64,000 nt of DNA from contig JAWZSP010000003.1 in the NCBI GenBank assembly GCA_034401135.1, positions 2,728,001 to 2,792,000 of the forward strand, in the 5' to 3' direction. How positions within the stretch are numbered: position 1 is the stretch's first letter; the number at the start of each line of letters is the position of its first letter. The stretch comes from Volutella citrinella (lineage: Eukaryota; Ascomycota; Sordariomycetes; Hypocreales; Nectriaceae). Made by a program: the position numbers and the translations under genes. The notes below the pieces were generated by a model that worked only from the letters and a program-made list of their open reading frames with translations, was not told the DNA's origin and searched no databases. This document shows positions 23,426 through 35,194 of this stretch, piece by piece.

Positions 23426-24075
23426 GTCGCGGATTGTTGCAGCAGTGGATGGCTGTTGGGGCTCGTGTTGGATGTATGGAAAGAGTATCAATGGGAATGG
23501 GCTGGGTGGCAGATCCGAGTTGTCTGGGTTGCTGGGAATGAGCCGCTGAGGCAGGTGCTGCGCTGTGCCTTTATATGTCTGTGTTGGGCCAACCCTTTGG
23601 ACCTGCTGCCTCTGGAAAACTTTGACCCAACTGTTAGCTCCAATGTGATAACTTTTCTCGTGCAAATGGGGCAGCCATGGTTTAGACAGTGGGCGTTTTC
23701 TTTGGGTTGAGACCCTTGATGGATTGGGCCAACGGTGGGTTCGCCTTCATTGCTACTTATCCATGGATCTATTATTCAGTACCTACCCATGCCATGCACG
23801 AGGCACAGAGGCCTGGGCTAATCACAACAAAGAACCCTAGGAAGAGAACCCGTCATGATGAGATCTTCTCACGCATATATGCCTTGTTAGACTATAAACT
23901 CATAATATTCATCATAGCTTCAAGAACCCTGAGAGACTGAAGCAAAATCCAGGGAGACAAAAACGCCAACTGCAGCACCCAAGTACCCACCCAGTTCATG
24001 CAAAGCCGTGAAAGGTCGTCTCTGCTTTCCCAATGTCCAAGTTTTCTCTTTCTCAAAGTCGACTATTTGCCATCT
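23426..24075. other. Spacer with the second direct-repeat copy
   Basis: Upstream side of the HNH-like gene and 3' flank of TMA16. It carries the repeat copy at 23800-23817. The minus frame that starts at 23665 reads into the HNH N-terminus, but its first 80 residues lack coding character. Confidence 0.5.
23800..23817 (+). repeat. Direct repeat copy B, GAGGCACAGAGGCCTGGG
   Basis: Identical to 22264-22281 and in the same orientation, about 1.5 kb away, on the other side of the HNH-like gene. Downstream similarity is partial. Confidence 0.6.
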
Positions 24076-24819
24076 TCAGCTGGCAGGGAATGTCGCCTCC
24101 CGTACCTGACCCTCACTGTTTATCTTGACCCATTTCAGTTGGGCAAGATATGCCCACGAGCCCTCCCATAGGTGAAGTGCATTGGCGTTGGCCGAATTGA
24201 GAACATCAGGCAGCACTGAGGACGACGTTAGCAGTGCAGAGAGCAAGGGACCGGTGCCACCTCGATGGCGGAGCTGGACACATACAGAATCCGTTCTTGT
24301 ATTCGGTTTCCAGGGTGTTGATCTTGACCTTTAGGAGATCCTCCTTGGCGCTGGCTGGTCGGCCGGGGCGTCGAGTCTTTTTCAACGCCTCAAAATCCTC
24401 ATCGTATTGATGCACAAATCTTGGACTACACTCAGAATTTGCTTGGCAAGCAAGCACGGCGTATGCGGACAGACTCACGTGTTGATCATTTTCTGAACCT
24501 CCTCCAACTCGGCTGCCTCTCCAGCCTGTGTCTTCACCTGGAGGGCCTTCTGGAAGAACTTGACCCGGTCAACTGGCAAACACGTCAGTCAGTACGAATC
24601 TCGTGGCACCTCCGTGATAGCCAAGGTCCCATATTAAAAAATCTCACCCAAGGGCTGCTCCTTCTTGCTCCGCGCCGCGGCGAGCTTCTCGATGCGCTGG
24701 TCCCTCACTCCGGCCTTGTGCAGCCGCAACGCGTTGCGTGACTTTTCGTGCAGAGCGTTGATGGCGCCATTGCGCTTCTTCGAAATCTGCTTCCGCGTCT
24801 TGTCAAGAGAGCCGGGCAT
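24076..24819 (-). CDS. tma16: Translation machinery-associated protein 16
   Basis: Four exons: 24819-24648, 24572-24479, 24419-24286 and 24215-24076, giving 179 residues. Introns are 75, 59 and 70 nt, all with GTGAG or GTATG donors and CAG or AAG acceptors. Tma16 is a small protein that associates with pre-60S ribosomal particles. The N-terminus MPGSLDKTRKQISKKR and the basic helix after it match the family. Splicing yields PLVDRVKFFQKALQ, then INTFVHQYDEDFEALKK, then NGFLLPDVLNSANA. The closing part (LHLWEGSWAYLAQLKWVKI) is the conserved C-terminus. No single frame shows more than a third of the protein. The start at 24819 is the first Met of the conserved region; an in-frame ATG at 25017 precedes non-conserved sequence. 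It is divergent from EXO1 with about 1.0 kb between starts. Confidence 0.92.
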
Positions 24820-25828
24820 CTTGAAATGATTGCCGGTCAAGGTGTTGGAGAGGTGACCTTTTGCTGCTGTACTCTGCCATGCTGGGTTTCGATAAGGATT
24901 TTTTTCTGTTATCGGGGTTTGCCCCACCAATCCGCCGTAGCCTATGTCATCCCGCGGCGGTGGACATGCTCGACTACTTAACCAAAGCAATTTGCTACGG
25001 CCCCCTCCCCGTGACACAATGATTCCGCTTGGGCTTGGAATCTATTCAAAAGAATCTATAATTGGGCAGCTCCTCTCTTTGGACTGCTTGCGATTTGGTT
25101 GTAGGTACTATGCAGTTTAAAATGGTACAGGGCCATGGCCGACATCCATTGCACTCGACTAACCAACGCCCAAGACGTTGCCGTGGGAATGCCACTGCAG
25201 CGGGCGCTAGGCGGTTTTGGGGAGCATTCTCGCACACCGTCGCGCCCACCGACGCGCTCTGGGGTCGGGTGGGCACCCATTAAACAGGCCAGGGTCGGGG
25301 CGCGTTCAGTGGTGGATGGGACGGGACGGCAGCGAGCGGAGGCCTAATGGCCCTTGGCCAATGCGCTCCCAGGGCTGAATCAGTAGGCAGGTACGGATTA
25401 CAGTACCGTTTATTAGGCGCTGCGCTGTAGGTCGGGCCCATCGCGCTTTCTGACCCCCCACCTCACGCTTATTATTTCCTCCCATCTACTCCTCCAGCTC
25501 GGCCTCCACCTCCCCATCGTGTTTGGGCATTTTGTTGTATTCCGCTCGTCACTGCTGCCCGTCCCTATGCCCTTTGCTTTTGCTGTCGTCCCTGGCACAT
25601 CCTCAGTTCCTTACTTTACCTGATTGCCCTCTCCCGCTCCCGCCCACGCCGTCGCGTTCACAACCCAACCGACGCGTCACTTGGCTCTATGTGGATTTGT
25701 TGACATCGACGCCGCCGGACTTGGCTGGCCCAGCGCTATTGGGGCTTCCCACGGAGAAGTGACCTGCTCAATTTTTCCATTTCTGTTCTGTCCCGGAGCG
25801 CCACATAGGCCTCCAGTCAACCTCCGCC
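24820..25828. other. Divergent promoter region, TMA16 and EXO1
   Basis: About 1.0 kb between two divergent starts. It contains the near-palindromic pair AGGTACGG...CAGTACCG around 25389-25408 and a C/T-rich leader (25440-25640) before EXO1. No gene. Confidence 0.55.
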
Positions 25829-28175
25829 ATGGGGGTGAGCGGTGAGATACCCATGAACGGTCTTGGACATGGTCTCGAGAGCCATACTGATTTCTTTAGG
25901 GCTCCTGCCGCTTCTCAAGTCAATCCAGAAACCAACGGAGGTGAAGAAGTATAGTGGCCAGACTCTTGGAGTCGACGCGTATGGGTGGCTCCATCGTGCC
26001 GCTTATAGCTGTGCCCTTGCTCTCGGCACCAACAAGCCAACCAAGAAGTGAGCACAAGAGTGGCTGCGCCTCGAGCCGATTTGAATGCTAACATGCTCCA
26101 GATACGTCAATGCTGCAATGCACCGTGTTCGCATGCTTCAACATTATGGCGTGACCCCCTACATGGTCTTTGACGGCGACTACCTCCCCAGCAAGGCCGC
26201 GACGGAAGATGCCCGCGCCGCGAGCCGTGAAAGCAAGAAATTAGCAGCGACGCAACTCCTCAAAGCTGGCAAAACGTCCGAGGCCACCCAAGACTTCCAA
26301 AAGTGCATCGACATCACACCCGAAATGGCGTCGACCCTTATCCACGAGCTCAAAAAACTTGGCATCCCTTACGTCGTTGCTCCATACGAAGCCGATGCTC
26401 AGCTTGTATTCCTTGAGAAGCACGGACATATCGACGGAATTCTCTCAGATGACTCCGATCTGCTCGTCTTCGGTGCCAAAAAGCTTCTGACGAAACTAGA
26501 CCAGTACGGAAATTGTATCGAGATCAACCGCAAAGACTTTTGCGCCTGTCGAGAGGTTTCCCTGACTGGGTTCACCGACACCGATTTTAGGCGGATGGCC
26601 ATCATGAGTGGCTGTGATTACCTCAATGGCCTCCCTGGTGTAGGACTCAAAACGGCACATCGAATGCTTCGAAAGTCAAAGTCTCCCGAACGGGTAGTTC
26701 GCATGCTTCAGTTTGATGGGAAGAGGGTCTCAGAGAACTATTTGACTGAGTTTTACAAAGCCGAACTCACATTCCTACACCAATGGGTGTTCTGCCCAAC
26801 CAAGAAGGAGCTGGTGCATCTAACCGACCTCGAGGAGACAAGAACCGCAGAAGAGATGCCTTTCATTGGGGCGTTTGTCGAGCCGCATCTTGCCAACGGT
26901 GTTGCACGGGGAGAGCTGCATCCTATGACCAAGGCACCAATCACAATTCCTACAACCCCATCCAAGCGACGTCATTCACAGTCGGTAAGCGCTGTCGCTG
27001 TCCAACACTCAACTAAACCAATCAATTCGTACTGGAACAAAGGCCACTCTCGTATCCCCATGGGCGAGATGGATCCCAACTGCTTTGAAGTCGACCCTCA
27101 AAGAGTTTCGCAAATTACTGGAGGCGGATTGGCTCCCCGGGTCTTTCCATTGCCGAGACCATATCTGGATGGGGTTGCCCATCCCACTGCCCCCGGACAG
27201 GCAAGAATGACTGAACCTGCTCGGGTCCGTACATCCCCGCGACTTCAACGGCGCCGCACTGAGCCTATCACCAACATGTTGGCACGTGTGGCCAATAGCC
27301 CGGCGCCGGCACGGGCTTCGAGTTTGGTTACCAAGCCAGGTTCCATGACTGTAGCCTCAGTGGAGCTTCCCAACAGGCCCCCAAAGAAAGCACGTCTTTG
27401 CCATGAGAACGAGATTGACTCAAAACAGACGTCTCCACAGAGCAGCAGGTTCTTCCCGGCACGGAAGCCTGGCAAGAGTCCAAGGAGGGCCAAAAGCGAG
27501 GCGTACTTGCTCTCGGATGACTCCATCGAAGAAGCGCTCCAAAACTTGCCCGACTTTTCCGAGGGCTGGACTGCTGCTAGCAAGGGCAAGAAATCCATAT
27601 CTATCTTCGATGAGAGTAAAACCACTCTGCCCACATCAACTGCTAGCCACAGCCAGCACCAACGGCCGGCTCCGAAGGAGGAAGACAGCTCACTACCACT
27701 TACTCAATCATCCATAATTCCTCCGCCTACTGCTTGTTCCAAGCCTCAGCCTCTCATCACTCCCGGCCGTCCCGGCTTGCAGCGGTTCTTGTACAACGGA
27801 AGCTCGGAAACTCCTGCTTCGAATGTTTCGACGACTAGTTCCGTCTTCAGCGTTGCATCCACCCCTTCCACTGGACCCTCCACTGCGGCATCCCGCCTCA
27901 CCCCTCTGCAGCGGCTCGGAGCTCGTGCTCTCAGTGGATCAATGTCGCCTCGGCTGCCGCAGCCACGCGCACAGCCCGAGAAGAAGACTCTCCGGGGCGT
28001 CCCCATCAATCCTGCTTTTCTACCACTACCAAAAGTTGACCTAAAGGAAGTTTATGACTTAAACCGCCCTTTTGGTAGCGAAGATCAATTAATTCCCGAT
28101 AGCGACGGGGAGGCTGATGACCACTTTGATGTGGAACCGAAGAAGCTTAACCTCTCCCGCTTTGCCCTGGCATAA
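25829..28175 (+). CDS. exo1: Exonuclease 1 (XPG/Rad2-family 5' nuclease)
   Basis: Three exons: 25829-25841, 25900-26047 and 26102-28175, giving 744 residues. The first coding exon is only 13 nt and encodes MGVS plus one base. Splicing to GGCTCCTG produces MGVSGLLPLLKSI, the canonical N-terminus whose free amino end matters for catalysis in this family. Exo1 resects DNA ends and removes mismatch-containing strands in the nucleus. Visible signatures are the XPG-N region (TLGVDAYGWLHRAA, YVNAAMHRVRML, MVFDGD), the XPG-I region (YVVAPYEADAQLVFLEK, DGILSDDSDLLVFGAKK) with the acidic metal ligands, and the helix-hairpin-helix MSGCDYLNGLPGVGLKTA. The C-terminal half from about residue 300 is disordered, Ser/Pro-rich and poorly conserved, as usual. 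It contains TSRFFPARKPGK-like and FSEGW segments that could be interaction motifs. Introns are 58 and 54 nt. Confidence 0.96.
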
Positions 28176-29056
28176 GCTTGTCCTCAGAAATCTTGGAGCG
28201 TTGCGTCACCTTTTTATTTTCTTTCAATGGAGTCTGGTGTAGTCCCTCCCACGCCTCTTGGCCATGTTGCATCTCCGGCGTTTGGGTTTGTTCTCCAGGC
28301 TTTTTCACAAGCCCAATTTGTGGCTCGGCTGGGCAAAGGGCGAGAAGCCTCGGAAATGGATTGTTTTCAGCACTCATGCATGGAATTGGCGTTGTGAGAC
28401 CACTGGTATTGAGATGAATTGTACAGACCAATCTTAATTATGAACCTGTTTGGTTTTGAATGAACACGTGCAGCGATCTTGAACTGAACTAATTTGTGTG
28501 TGTATGTGTAGTTATGTACCCGCTGGATCAACCTCATAATGCATGTGATGCGCTCTTGGGCGGTGTGAGACCATGCCCGTTGAACATTTCTATTAAACGA
28601 CGAACCCGTGATGAAACCCAAAAACCAACCCCTATGCCTTGAATTCGCGCCATCATCTGCCGGGCCGTGGTCAACGCCGATACCCTCATGAGTGCTAGCC
28701 TCTGTGTTGCCCGCAACTCCCAGTCGATGCACGATAATGAAATGGATCGGAGAAAATGCAAAGAAGAAACGTCTTCATAAAGCCGGCGATAGTACAGACC
28801 GGGGTTTCCGTTTCGGGGAGAACGCAGTCCTTCATACCATGGTCGTCTAAATCGTGTATAGTGTGGGTGGCCTGGTCGAATGATACCCGTTTTGCCATGT
28901 GAGAAACGTCATTGAACCACTCCAGCGATCGGAATGCCATGAGTCCATTTCGGGCTGAGCATGAGCGTGCAGCCAACAGCTTCCGTCATTGCAAGAGGGC
29001 TGCCAGTTAGCGGGCAGGAAAGAAGTTTGACCGATACTTTCGCTCGCTCTTCACGT
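28176..29056. other. Convergent 3' spacer between EXO1 and the RBR ligase gene
   Basis: About 0.88 kb shared by two gene ends. Short minus frames at 28367-28976 look like chance. No supported gene. Confidence 0.5.
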
Positions 29057-30771
29057 CTAGCGCCGGGGAGCCGTCCCGACAGAGGTAGGGGCAGATAGGT
29101 CAGCATTGAAAGACCACTCGCCTACATTAAATGGGTCAGTGAACAGGTCAAACCAGGGCAAGGAGATACGTGCTTACCCTTGGCTAGGTTCTCAGCTGTA
29201 TCCTCAAGAAGAATAAGGCGACGCTTATTACAATAAGATGTCTTGTCCATGATGTCGACCTTCAACTTTGAGTTGGACAACTCCTGGATCGGCTTCTCAA
29301 ACATTTCTGACAAGTTCTCTACCGCCATCTCGAGATCCTTCTGGTTGTCTTCGAAGATTTCCGTCAAGTTGTTCTTTGCGAGATAAAAAGCGAAGGCGTA
29401 TGTCCACTTCAATGTCTGTCGGCAGGTCTGCAAGGCTTGAGAGGCAGAGTTCAGGTATTGAACCTCAATCCAAGACATGCCCGAAGCCGTCTGAAGCTGC
29501 ACCATCTTCTTCTCGGTCTTCTGGGCGATGTCCTTATCCAACTTGGCTGATTGTTCGTGGTTGGCATATCGGTTGTAGTAATGGAGATAACGCTCCAGGG
29601 ATGTCCGTGATTTGGCCTGGGCATCTCGTGCCTCAGAGCCACTCTTCTCTTCGAATCGGTTGCAGTTGTACCAGCTCGTACCATGCTCAGACCACAAGCC
29701 CATGCACATCCAGCAGAACTCATATTTGCACTTGCGACAAGTCATGTGGTTGCACCCTCCATTCTTTTCAATGGTTGAATTGCACTTCGGGCATTCCTTG
29801 GTATGTGCCGAGATCCAGTTAGCTGTCTCGGAATCATCCGCGCACTTCTTGAGCCACTTCTTCACCAGGTGACAGGGTGCAGGCTGGTGATCGGGGTTGG
29901 GGCATCCAAAGCAGAATCGGTAACCGCAGCGACATTCGACCGTTGGTACGATTCGATCAAGATCTTTCTTCTTGATCGAGCACTCGATAGCGTTGGGGCA
30001 GTCTGGCGCAGAGCACCACTTGAAAATATCCTTGTCCTCGACGTAAGACCGGTTCAACAGTTCATGGTATCGATCTTTGAGTTCAGCGGTCACCAGGAGA
30101 TCGAGCGAACGCGAATCCAAGATACGACCACAGCCGTCAGATGGGCATTGGATCCTGGCCGCCTCGCCTTCCTCACGGATCTTCTGTGTCAGATAATGCC
30201 GGTAGCAGTCTACACAGTAGCGGTGGGAACACTTCATTGCAAACGACTCGAGGCCATCTTCATCCTCGCAACAGATGTCACACATGAAGCCAGGGACGAC
30301 TTCTAGCTTGGGCAGTGAGGAAGTGCTGCTGCTGAGGCCTGCAGCCTCCAGAACTTTTTCGGACCTGTCCATGTAGTCCTCAAGCAAACGCTCCTTGTTC
30401 CATCGGAAGTGACGGAGTAGAATTGCGGCGTCCTCCTTCCGCATGTCCAGAATCATGTTCACCTCGTTGATCATATCATCTTGCTGGCGTTGGATATCGT
30501 TGGGCTCGAAGACTTTATAGGAGACGATGTGAGCGGACTTTTTCTTCCTGTCGAAATCTTTGGAAAGACCAAAATCGGGATCTGGCTCATCAAATTCCTC
30601 TTCGTCAAACTCTGGATGATCGCGTCAGATTAGCCACTGCCGACAATGAAAACTAGAGGGATTTCGCCCAGGTATATGCTTACCGTCGCCAACGGAGATG
30701 TCATCCCCGCTATCTTGAAGCATTTCCTCCTCACTCGAAAGAGCCGACATGTATTCCTCGTCAGAGTCCAT
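29057..30771 (-). CDS. RBR E3 ubiquitin ligase, Ariadne type
   Basis: Three exons, 30771-30684, 30611-29178 and 29121-29057, give 528 residues; introns are 72 and 56 nt. RBR ligases take ubiquitin from an E2 at RING1 and pass it through a RING2 cysteine to the substrate. The acidic N-terminus (MDSDEEYMSALSSEEE) is Ariadne-like. RING1 starts at about residue 140 (CDICCEDED...CSHRYCVDC). The IBR follows (CSAPDCPNAIEC...CRCGYRFCFGC). RING2 is ECPKCNSTIEKNGGCNHMTC, with the catalytic Cys at about residue 316 in GGCNHM. A helical Ariadne domain follows (LERYLHYYNRYANHEQSAKL, TYAFAFYL). The small last exon adds EWSFNADLSAPTS and a stop after PRR. Reading past the last donor instead gives an unrelated tail, KHVSPCPGLTC. 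Orthology to yeast Hel1/Itt1 versus Drosophila ARI-1 is not resolved, but the Ariadne architecture is clear. Confidence 0.95.
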
Positions 30772-33214
30772 GGCGCCGCTTATGGTTGTGACTGGTGTGG
30801 GCGGGAGGGCGTGAACTTCGGCGAAGGCGGCAGCTGAGGCGATGATTCTCTTATTTGGGATTTCGTCTCTGTTGGCAGAGGTAATCGTCGCCTCAGCAGC
30901 CTTACGCTTCCTCGTGGTGGGGGGAATCTTGACGACTGTGCCTGGAGTGGTGGAAGGGGGCGAACTCGGCCAAAGTATCGGAGCGGCGCCTGCAGTGTAT
31001 GTATAGGATGGTTAGGGAGGCGACGAACCGGCGACCAAGGTACAGGGAGAGCCAGGGTCGAGGGGTGAGAGAGCAGCCGGCAACGGTTGTCGACAGACCA
31101 GTCTGTCCCAAGTAGTCGGCGTGAGTGAGCGGGTCTCGCCTGTCAGTCTGGCTGGGTGAGTAGGCGGGCCAGGGAGAGTGTGTGGGATGAGCAGCTAGGC
31201 TAGCAGAGCCGTGCAGAGTAACGATCGGTGTGACTGTTTCTCCAAGGGAGTCCTTGGGCCGAAAGGAGAGGGCGAGGGAGAAGACGAGGACAGGCGAGGC
31301 GTGATGTGAGAATGGCGGATGACGGATGATGATGGGGGGTGGGTCACACAAGGCACAGCACCGTTTCTAGGCCTTTGGTACTGGACTGCGCTGCGTGGGA
31401 AAAGGAGACGTGAGCAGGCTGGTCAAAAGAGAAAAAAGAAAAAAGAGTCGGGAGAGATGGGGAAGGCAAGGCAGAGGGAAGAAATGAAGGGTAAGTTGAG
31501 TGTGCCGTGCTGGATGTAGTAGGTTTTGGGACTGGTGGACGAGGAGAATCGGCGCGCTACTTCCGAGTGCGGTACGGATACAAGATGCGGCGGGATCTGG
31601 GTGGGGGGGAACGAGGGAAGGTGCAACATTGTGCGGAGCGTGATGGAAAGAACGACCAAGGACATGACCAACCATGACAGCCAGCGCTGCCAGCCTGACT
31701 GGGCATCGGTGACACTGTAGAGGTACCTTGGCCAGTAGAGGTACTTGCACTACCACTGTGGGCGCGGGCTCCTGCCTTAGTCGGGTGCACTGTACTTCGT
31801 ACTCGTCCTTGCAATTCGGAATAGCGGCATTAGCGGACTCGCTCTCTGCCTGATTTACCTCCTAATCCTACCTTGGTAATTTAGCGAATCTGGGGCCTAG
31901 AGGACGTAGGCAGAAGTCCTGATTGCCCGCGTCCTAGCCCGTCAGCGACCTGTTGTTTGACCAGCGCCGTGAACAAAGCACCGTCCAACAAGTTCCCTGA
32001 TACCCAGGCCCAGCCCCAGCGAGAAACAGACTGCCATTGGCCCGGCGCCATGACAGAACTGCGGGACAGGGGCGGGCCTGCGGGTTTCGGTGGGCACGGT
32101 TGGGCGTCATGGGAAGAGTCACCTGCCGTCCATGATGACTGTGTGAGAAAAGCCTCCCAAAGGCAAGAAGCGCCAAGTACTTGGTACCTTGGGGCCTTCC
32201 GCCATGACATGCGACGAACCTGCGCCCTCCGAGATCCGGTGTGTATGCGCACTGTGGGCTCGGCGTCTGCTTGTTTCTGCTTGCCTAAGCACGCCGTCAT
32301 TCAGGACGAATCAACGCCTGGCTTCCACAAGAAGTGGGCGAGATGAAGAGGCGATTACATACGAGTCGCATCTGTCTTGCCAACACGCCATTTCAGCTGC
32401 CCAGCCCTCGCCTCGTTTGTGCAGCTGGCCGCGCTGTTTGTGGCCGTGGCGTTGTGAGCAGAGTCCTGCGCAGCCGACGCGGGCCACTCCGATCACTGTG
32501 CATCTCCCATGCTCTGGCACGGCGCAGTGAGTTGACCGTGTGCCGCCACAGTGGGAGCGGGCCAACATGGACGGCCTGCCCGACGAGGCTACCGGAATTG
32601 CCGCTTGTCCCCCAAGCATGTTTTCTCGCAGAATTCCATCAGCCTTTTGTGGCAACATCGAGCTAGTCTCGCGCATACACATTTGTCAGGCGGAGCGCAC
32701 CGCTCTGCCCTAGCCACAACTCAGCTTTTCCTTGTACCTGTGGCTCATCATCGGATATGACCAAGTAAATTGACTGACGGCAGTTCTACTTGAGTAGAGC
32801 ATCTTTGGATTAACTAAGCAAGTGTCTTCTAGCTCACCCCAAAGGGCAATGGCTGAATACCTGGCTACTGCCCCTCATCAAAGGCCTAACGAAATGTCTC
32901 TCTTCTCGCTAGTCAGGGTGCGGTAAGGTTCATGGAATGGAGAAGTGGTCGTAGTTTCGTAGGGAGACGGTCATGTAACAATATGGTTTCACTACAAACC
33001 CTCACATATCTTGCACTCATGATATCTGGTTCATACGAACAGCACGAACCCATGTCAATTGCATGTAGGCACATCAATTAAATACCGAGTATCCGTGACG
33101 AACATACTACGCAGTGTGTACAGCGTTCCTGTAGGGCTTGCCTCGCGGTGGCCCCCAGACCGGACTCTTTGCAGGGTCGCTCATGCAATTCGTATTGCTT
33201 AGGATGGTCCCCCT
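30772..33214. other. 2.4 kb spacer with GGTAC-core motifs, no supported gene
   Basis: Upstream region of the RBR gene and 3' flank of the peroxiredoxin. It contains AGGTACCTTGG near 31721, a nearby AGGTACTTG, and CCAAGTACTTGGTACCTTGG at 32173-32192. Frames here (for example minus 31367-31756) are low-complexity or lack motifs. Confidence 0.5.
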
Positions 33215-33938
33215 TTAACCGAGGACCTTCTCGGCCATTGTAACTACAATCTCAGTCAGTCATCGTACCCAGTCTCGCAATGCGGAACCGCTTACTGGTA
33301 TATCCAGTGTTGTCGGGCTCAACGTGGGCCTCCTTGACCTTGCCGTCCTCGATCTTGAGGGCGTAGCGCTTGCCTCGCATGCCACCGAAGATGGCATACG
33401 CATCGAATCCAAGATCCAGAGCCTTGGTGAACTCACCAGTGGGGTCGCCGAGGAATCGGATCTACAATAACAAGGTAGTCAGTCGATGTCGGGGCAACGG
33501 AAGGTTAACATTGGTGGGATGCCTTACTCCAGTCTGCTTGGCAGGGTCAAGCTGCTCGCCCCACGCCTTCACCCTGCATCGCTCTGTTAGTGAGCCCTTG
33601 CGCGACCGTTTAGTTGGAAAAACTCACACGAAGGGATCGTTGACTGAGACAACAAACACTTGGCCAGCCTCCTTCAGACGAGGGTGGTGCATGTACGAAG
33701 GGACATGCTGGCTTGAGCAGGTGCCAGAGAAGGCGGCAGGGATTCCGACGATGTATCCATTGCCGGTCTTGAACTCCTCGGCCAGGTTGACCTTGTTGCC
33801 GGGCGAGTCCTCGACGAGGACGTTCAGATCAGGGATCTCCTGTCCGACCTGGACCATAGCTCGGGGAGTGGAGTGGAAGCTACGCGCCACGGCAGGCCGG
33901 GCAAGGGCAACGCGTCGAAAAGAGGCTCTGAATGCCAT
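33215..33938 (-). CDS. Peroxiredoxin, Prx5/Ahp1 type, probable mitochondrial form
   Basis: Four exons: 33938-33628, 33573-33528, 33461-33296 and 33243-33215, giving 183 residues. Introns are 54, 66 and 52 nt. Prx5-type peroxiredoxins reduce hydrogen peroxide and alkyl hydroperoxides. The active-site motif IPAAFSGTCSSQHVPSY carries the peroxidatic Cys at residue 74, with the preceding Pro in place. The usual Thr before the Cys (PxxxTxxC) is replaced by Ser/Gly here. Splicing produces NDPFVVKAWGEQLDP, then IRFLGDPTGEFTKALDLGFD, and the end AEKVLG, the usual family C-terminus. Residues 1-27 (MAFRASFRRVALARPAVAR...STPRA) form a basic, Arg-rich probable mitochondrial presequence. Met28 (MVQVGQEIPDLNV) would start a cytosolic form. 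Confidence 0.94.
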
Positions 33939-34753
33939 GGTATCCAATTGTGTGATGAGGAACGAGTTGGGCAATGGGTTTGAAGGCGGTTGTGCAATGG
34001 TAGGAGGCAAGGGTTCAAACGTGGAGCAGGGAGCTGGAGCTTAAAGCTGCTCCTGGGCTGGCAAATGACATCACGGGCTTCCACTTCCGCCCCACTCTGG
34101 TGTCAACAAACGCCGGCATCGCCAACAAACGTCCGTCACGATTGTCGCAAATTGAGAAAGGCTCTAGGATTTATTTGGTTTTATTTCTCGTTTTCCCAGG
34201 TTATAGGCTCGTTCAATTCGTCCCTACTTTCCTCAACAGTTCATGCTGGGCCGTGGGAAAGCACCACTTATCAGACCAACTTGTGTCGTTTCAAAAAGAT
34301 GCCGCCGTCTTTTTAAAACGACATGACATGCCGCGAAGGGAAACGAACCTCCACCGTCCGGCACACTCTTTCGCCTTCAAGTACTGGCTCTAGTTGCATC
34401 CCGATAGATAAGAGAGAAGAGAGGCTCAATATCTCATGAGCAGGCTTGCTACCCTAGAGTGATCAGCGGTTCCCTGTTCGTGGTCAAGACTTAGTAGATG
34501 ACAGTGGAACTGATCCCATATACGAAAGGGACTTCAATTGGGTGAAAGATTGAGCTTTTACACATGCTTCCCAATATTTGAGATGTTCAGTGTGGAGCTG
34601 TGAATCACGCTCGAACGTCGGCTCCTTTGCCAACCTCTGCGTGCTGATTCCTTTCATCTCTGTCAAGCCCTACTCCGACTGCTTTTTCCTCCCGTCCTTG
34701 GACTTCCTCCTCTTCCCCTTCTTACTACTTACTTCATCTCTCTTTCACTCGCT
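33939..34753. other. Spacer upstream of the peroxiredoxin
   Basis: About 0.8 kb between divergent reading frames. No gene. A C/T-rich stretch at 34650-34753 precedes the next rightward ORF and resembles a fungal 5' leader. Confidence 0.5.
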
Positions 34754-35194
34754 ATGGCCCAGACAGAGATGGTGTTCGAGGCTGCCCCTCCTTGGATTGA
34801 TCACGCTTATGCCGTGCGAATCATCGACTACAAAATCCGCGCCTCAAATGGCGATCCTGCATCAAATCAAGGGCATCCGGATACCCGGTTGTTTATCCAG
34901 ACATACAAAAAGCCAGTGGCTGGCTATCTTTGCTTTCTCGATTGGAGAGAATCCCACCAAAGCACATTCGCGAGGCTCGAGTATTGCGTCCAGCCGAGCA
35001 ACCACCCAGGCTTTGAGTCCGAGGCATTAATCGGATTCGTCTTCCGGAAAGATTTTGACTCAAATTTCAAGAGAATCCTGAACAAAACGCCTACACCCGC
35101 TTTCGGAGCACCCCACGAGAAGCGTTTGGGAAAACGAGACAAGCACCCGCGAAATGACGAGCTCCAGTTATGCTCAGAAACCCCAGCCGACTAG
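34754..35194 (+). CDS. Unrecognised 146-codon ORF, possibly part of a broken gene
   Basis: The ORF starts CGCTATGGCCCAGACAG after a pyrimidine-rich leader and encodes MAQTEMVFEAAPPWIDHA onward. Composition is protein-like, with mixed hydrophobic and charged residues and segments such as DTRLFIQTYKKPVAGYLC and FARLEYCVQP. I recognise no family. It stops at TAG (35192-35194), but the same frame stays open for 66 more codons (35195-35392: VAALVTCMGTEGII onward). That suggests either a nonsense break or an intron I cannot place; an AG acceptor sits exactly at the TAG. Codon use is less biased than in the conserved neighbours. It may be a young, lineage-specific or decaying gene. Confidence 0.35.
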   Translation: MAQTEMVFEAAPPWIDHAYAVRIIDYKIRASNGDPASNQGHPDTRLFIQTYKKPVAGYLCFLDWRESHQSTFARLEYCVQPSNHPGFESEALIGFVFRKDFDSNFKRILNKTPTPAFGAPHEKRLGKRDKHPRNDELQLCSETPAD

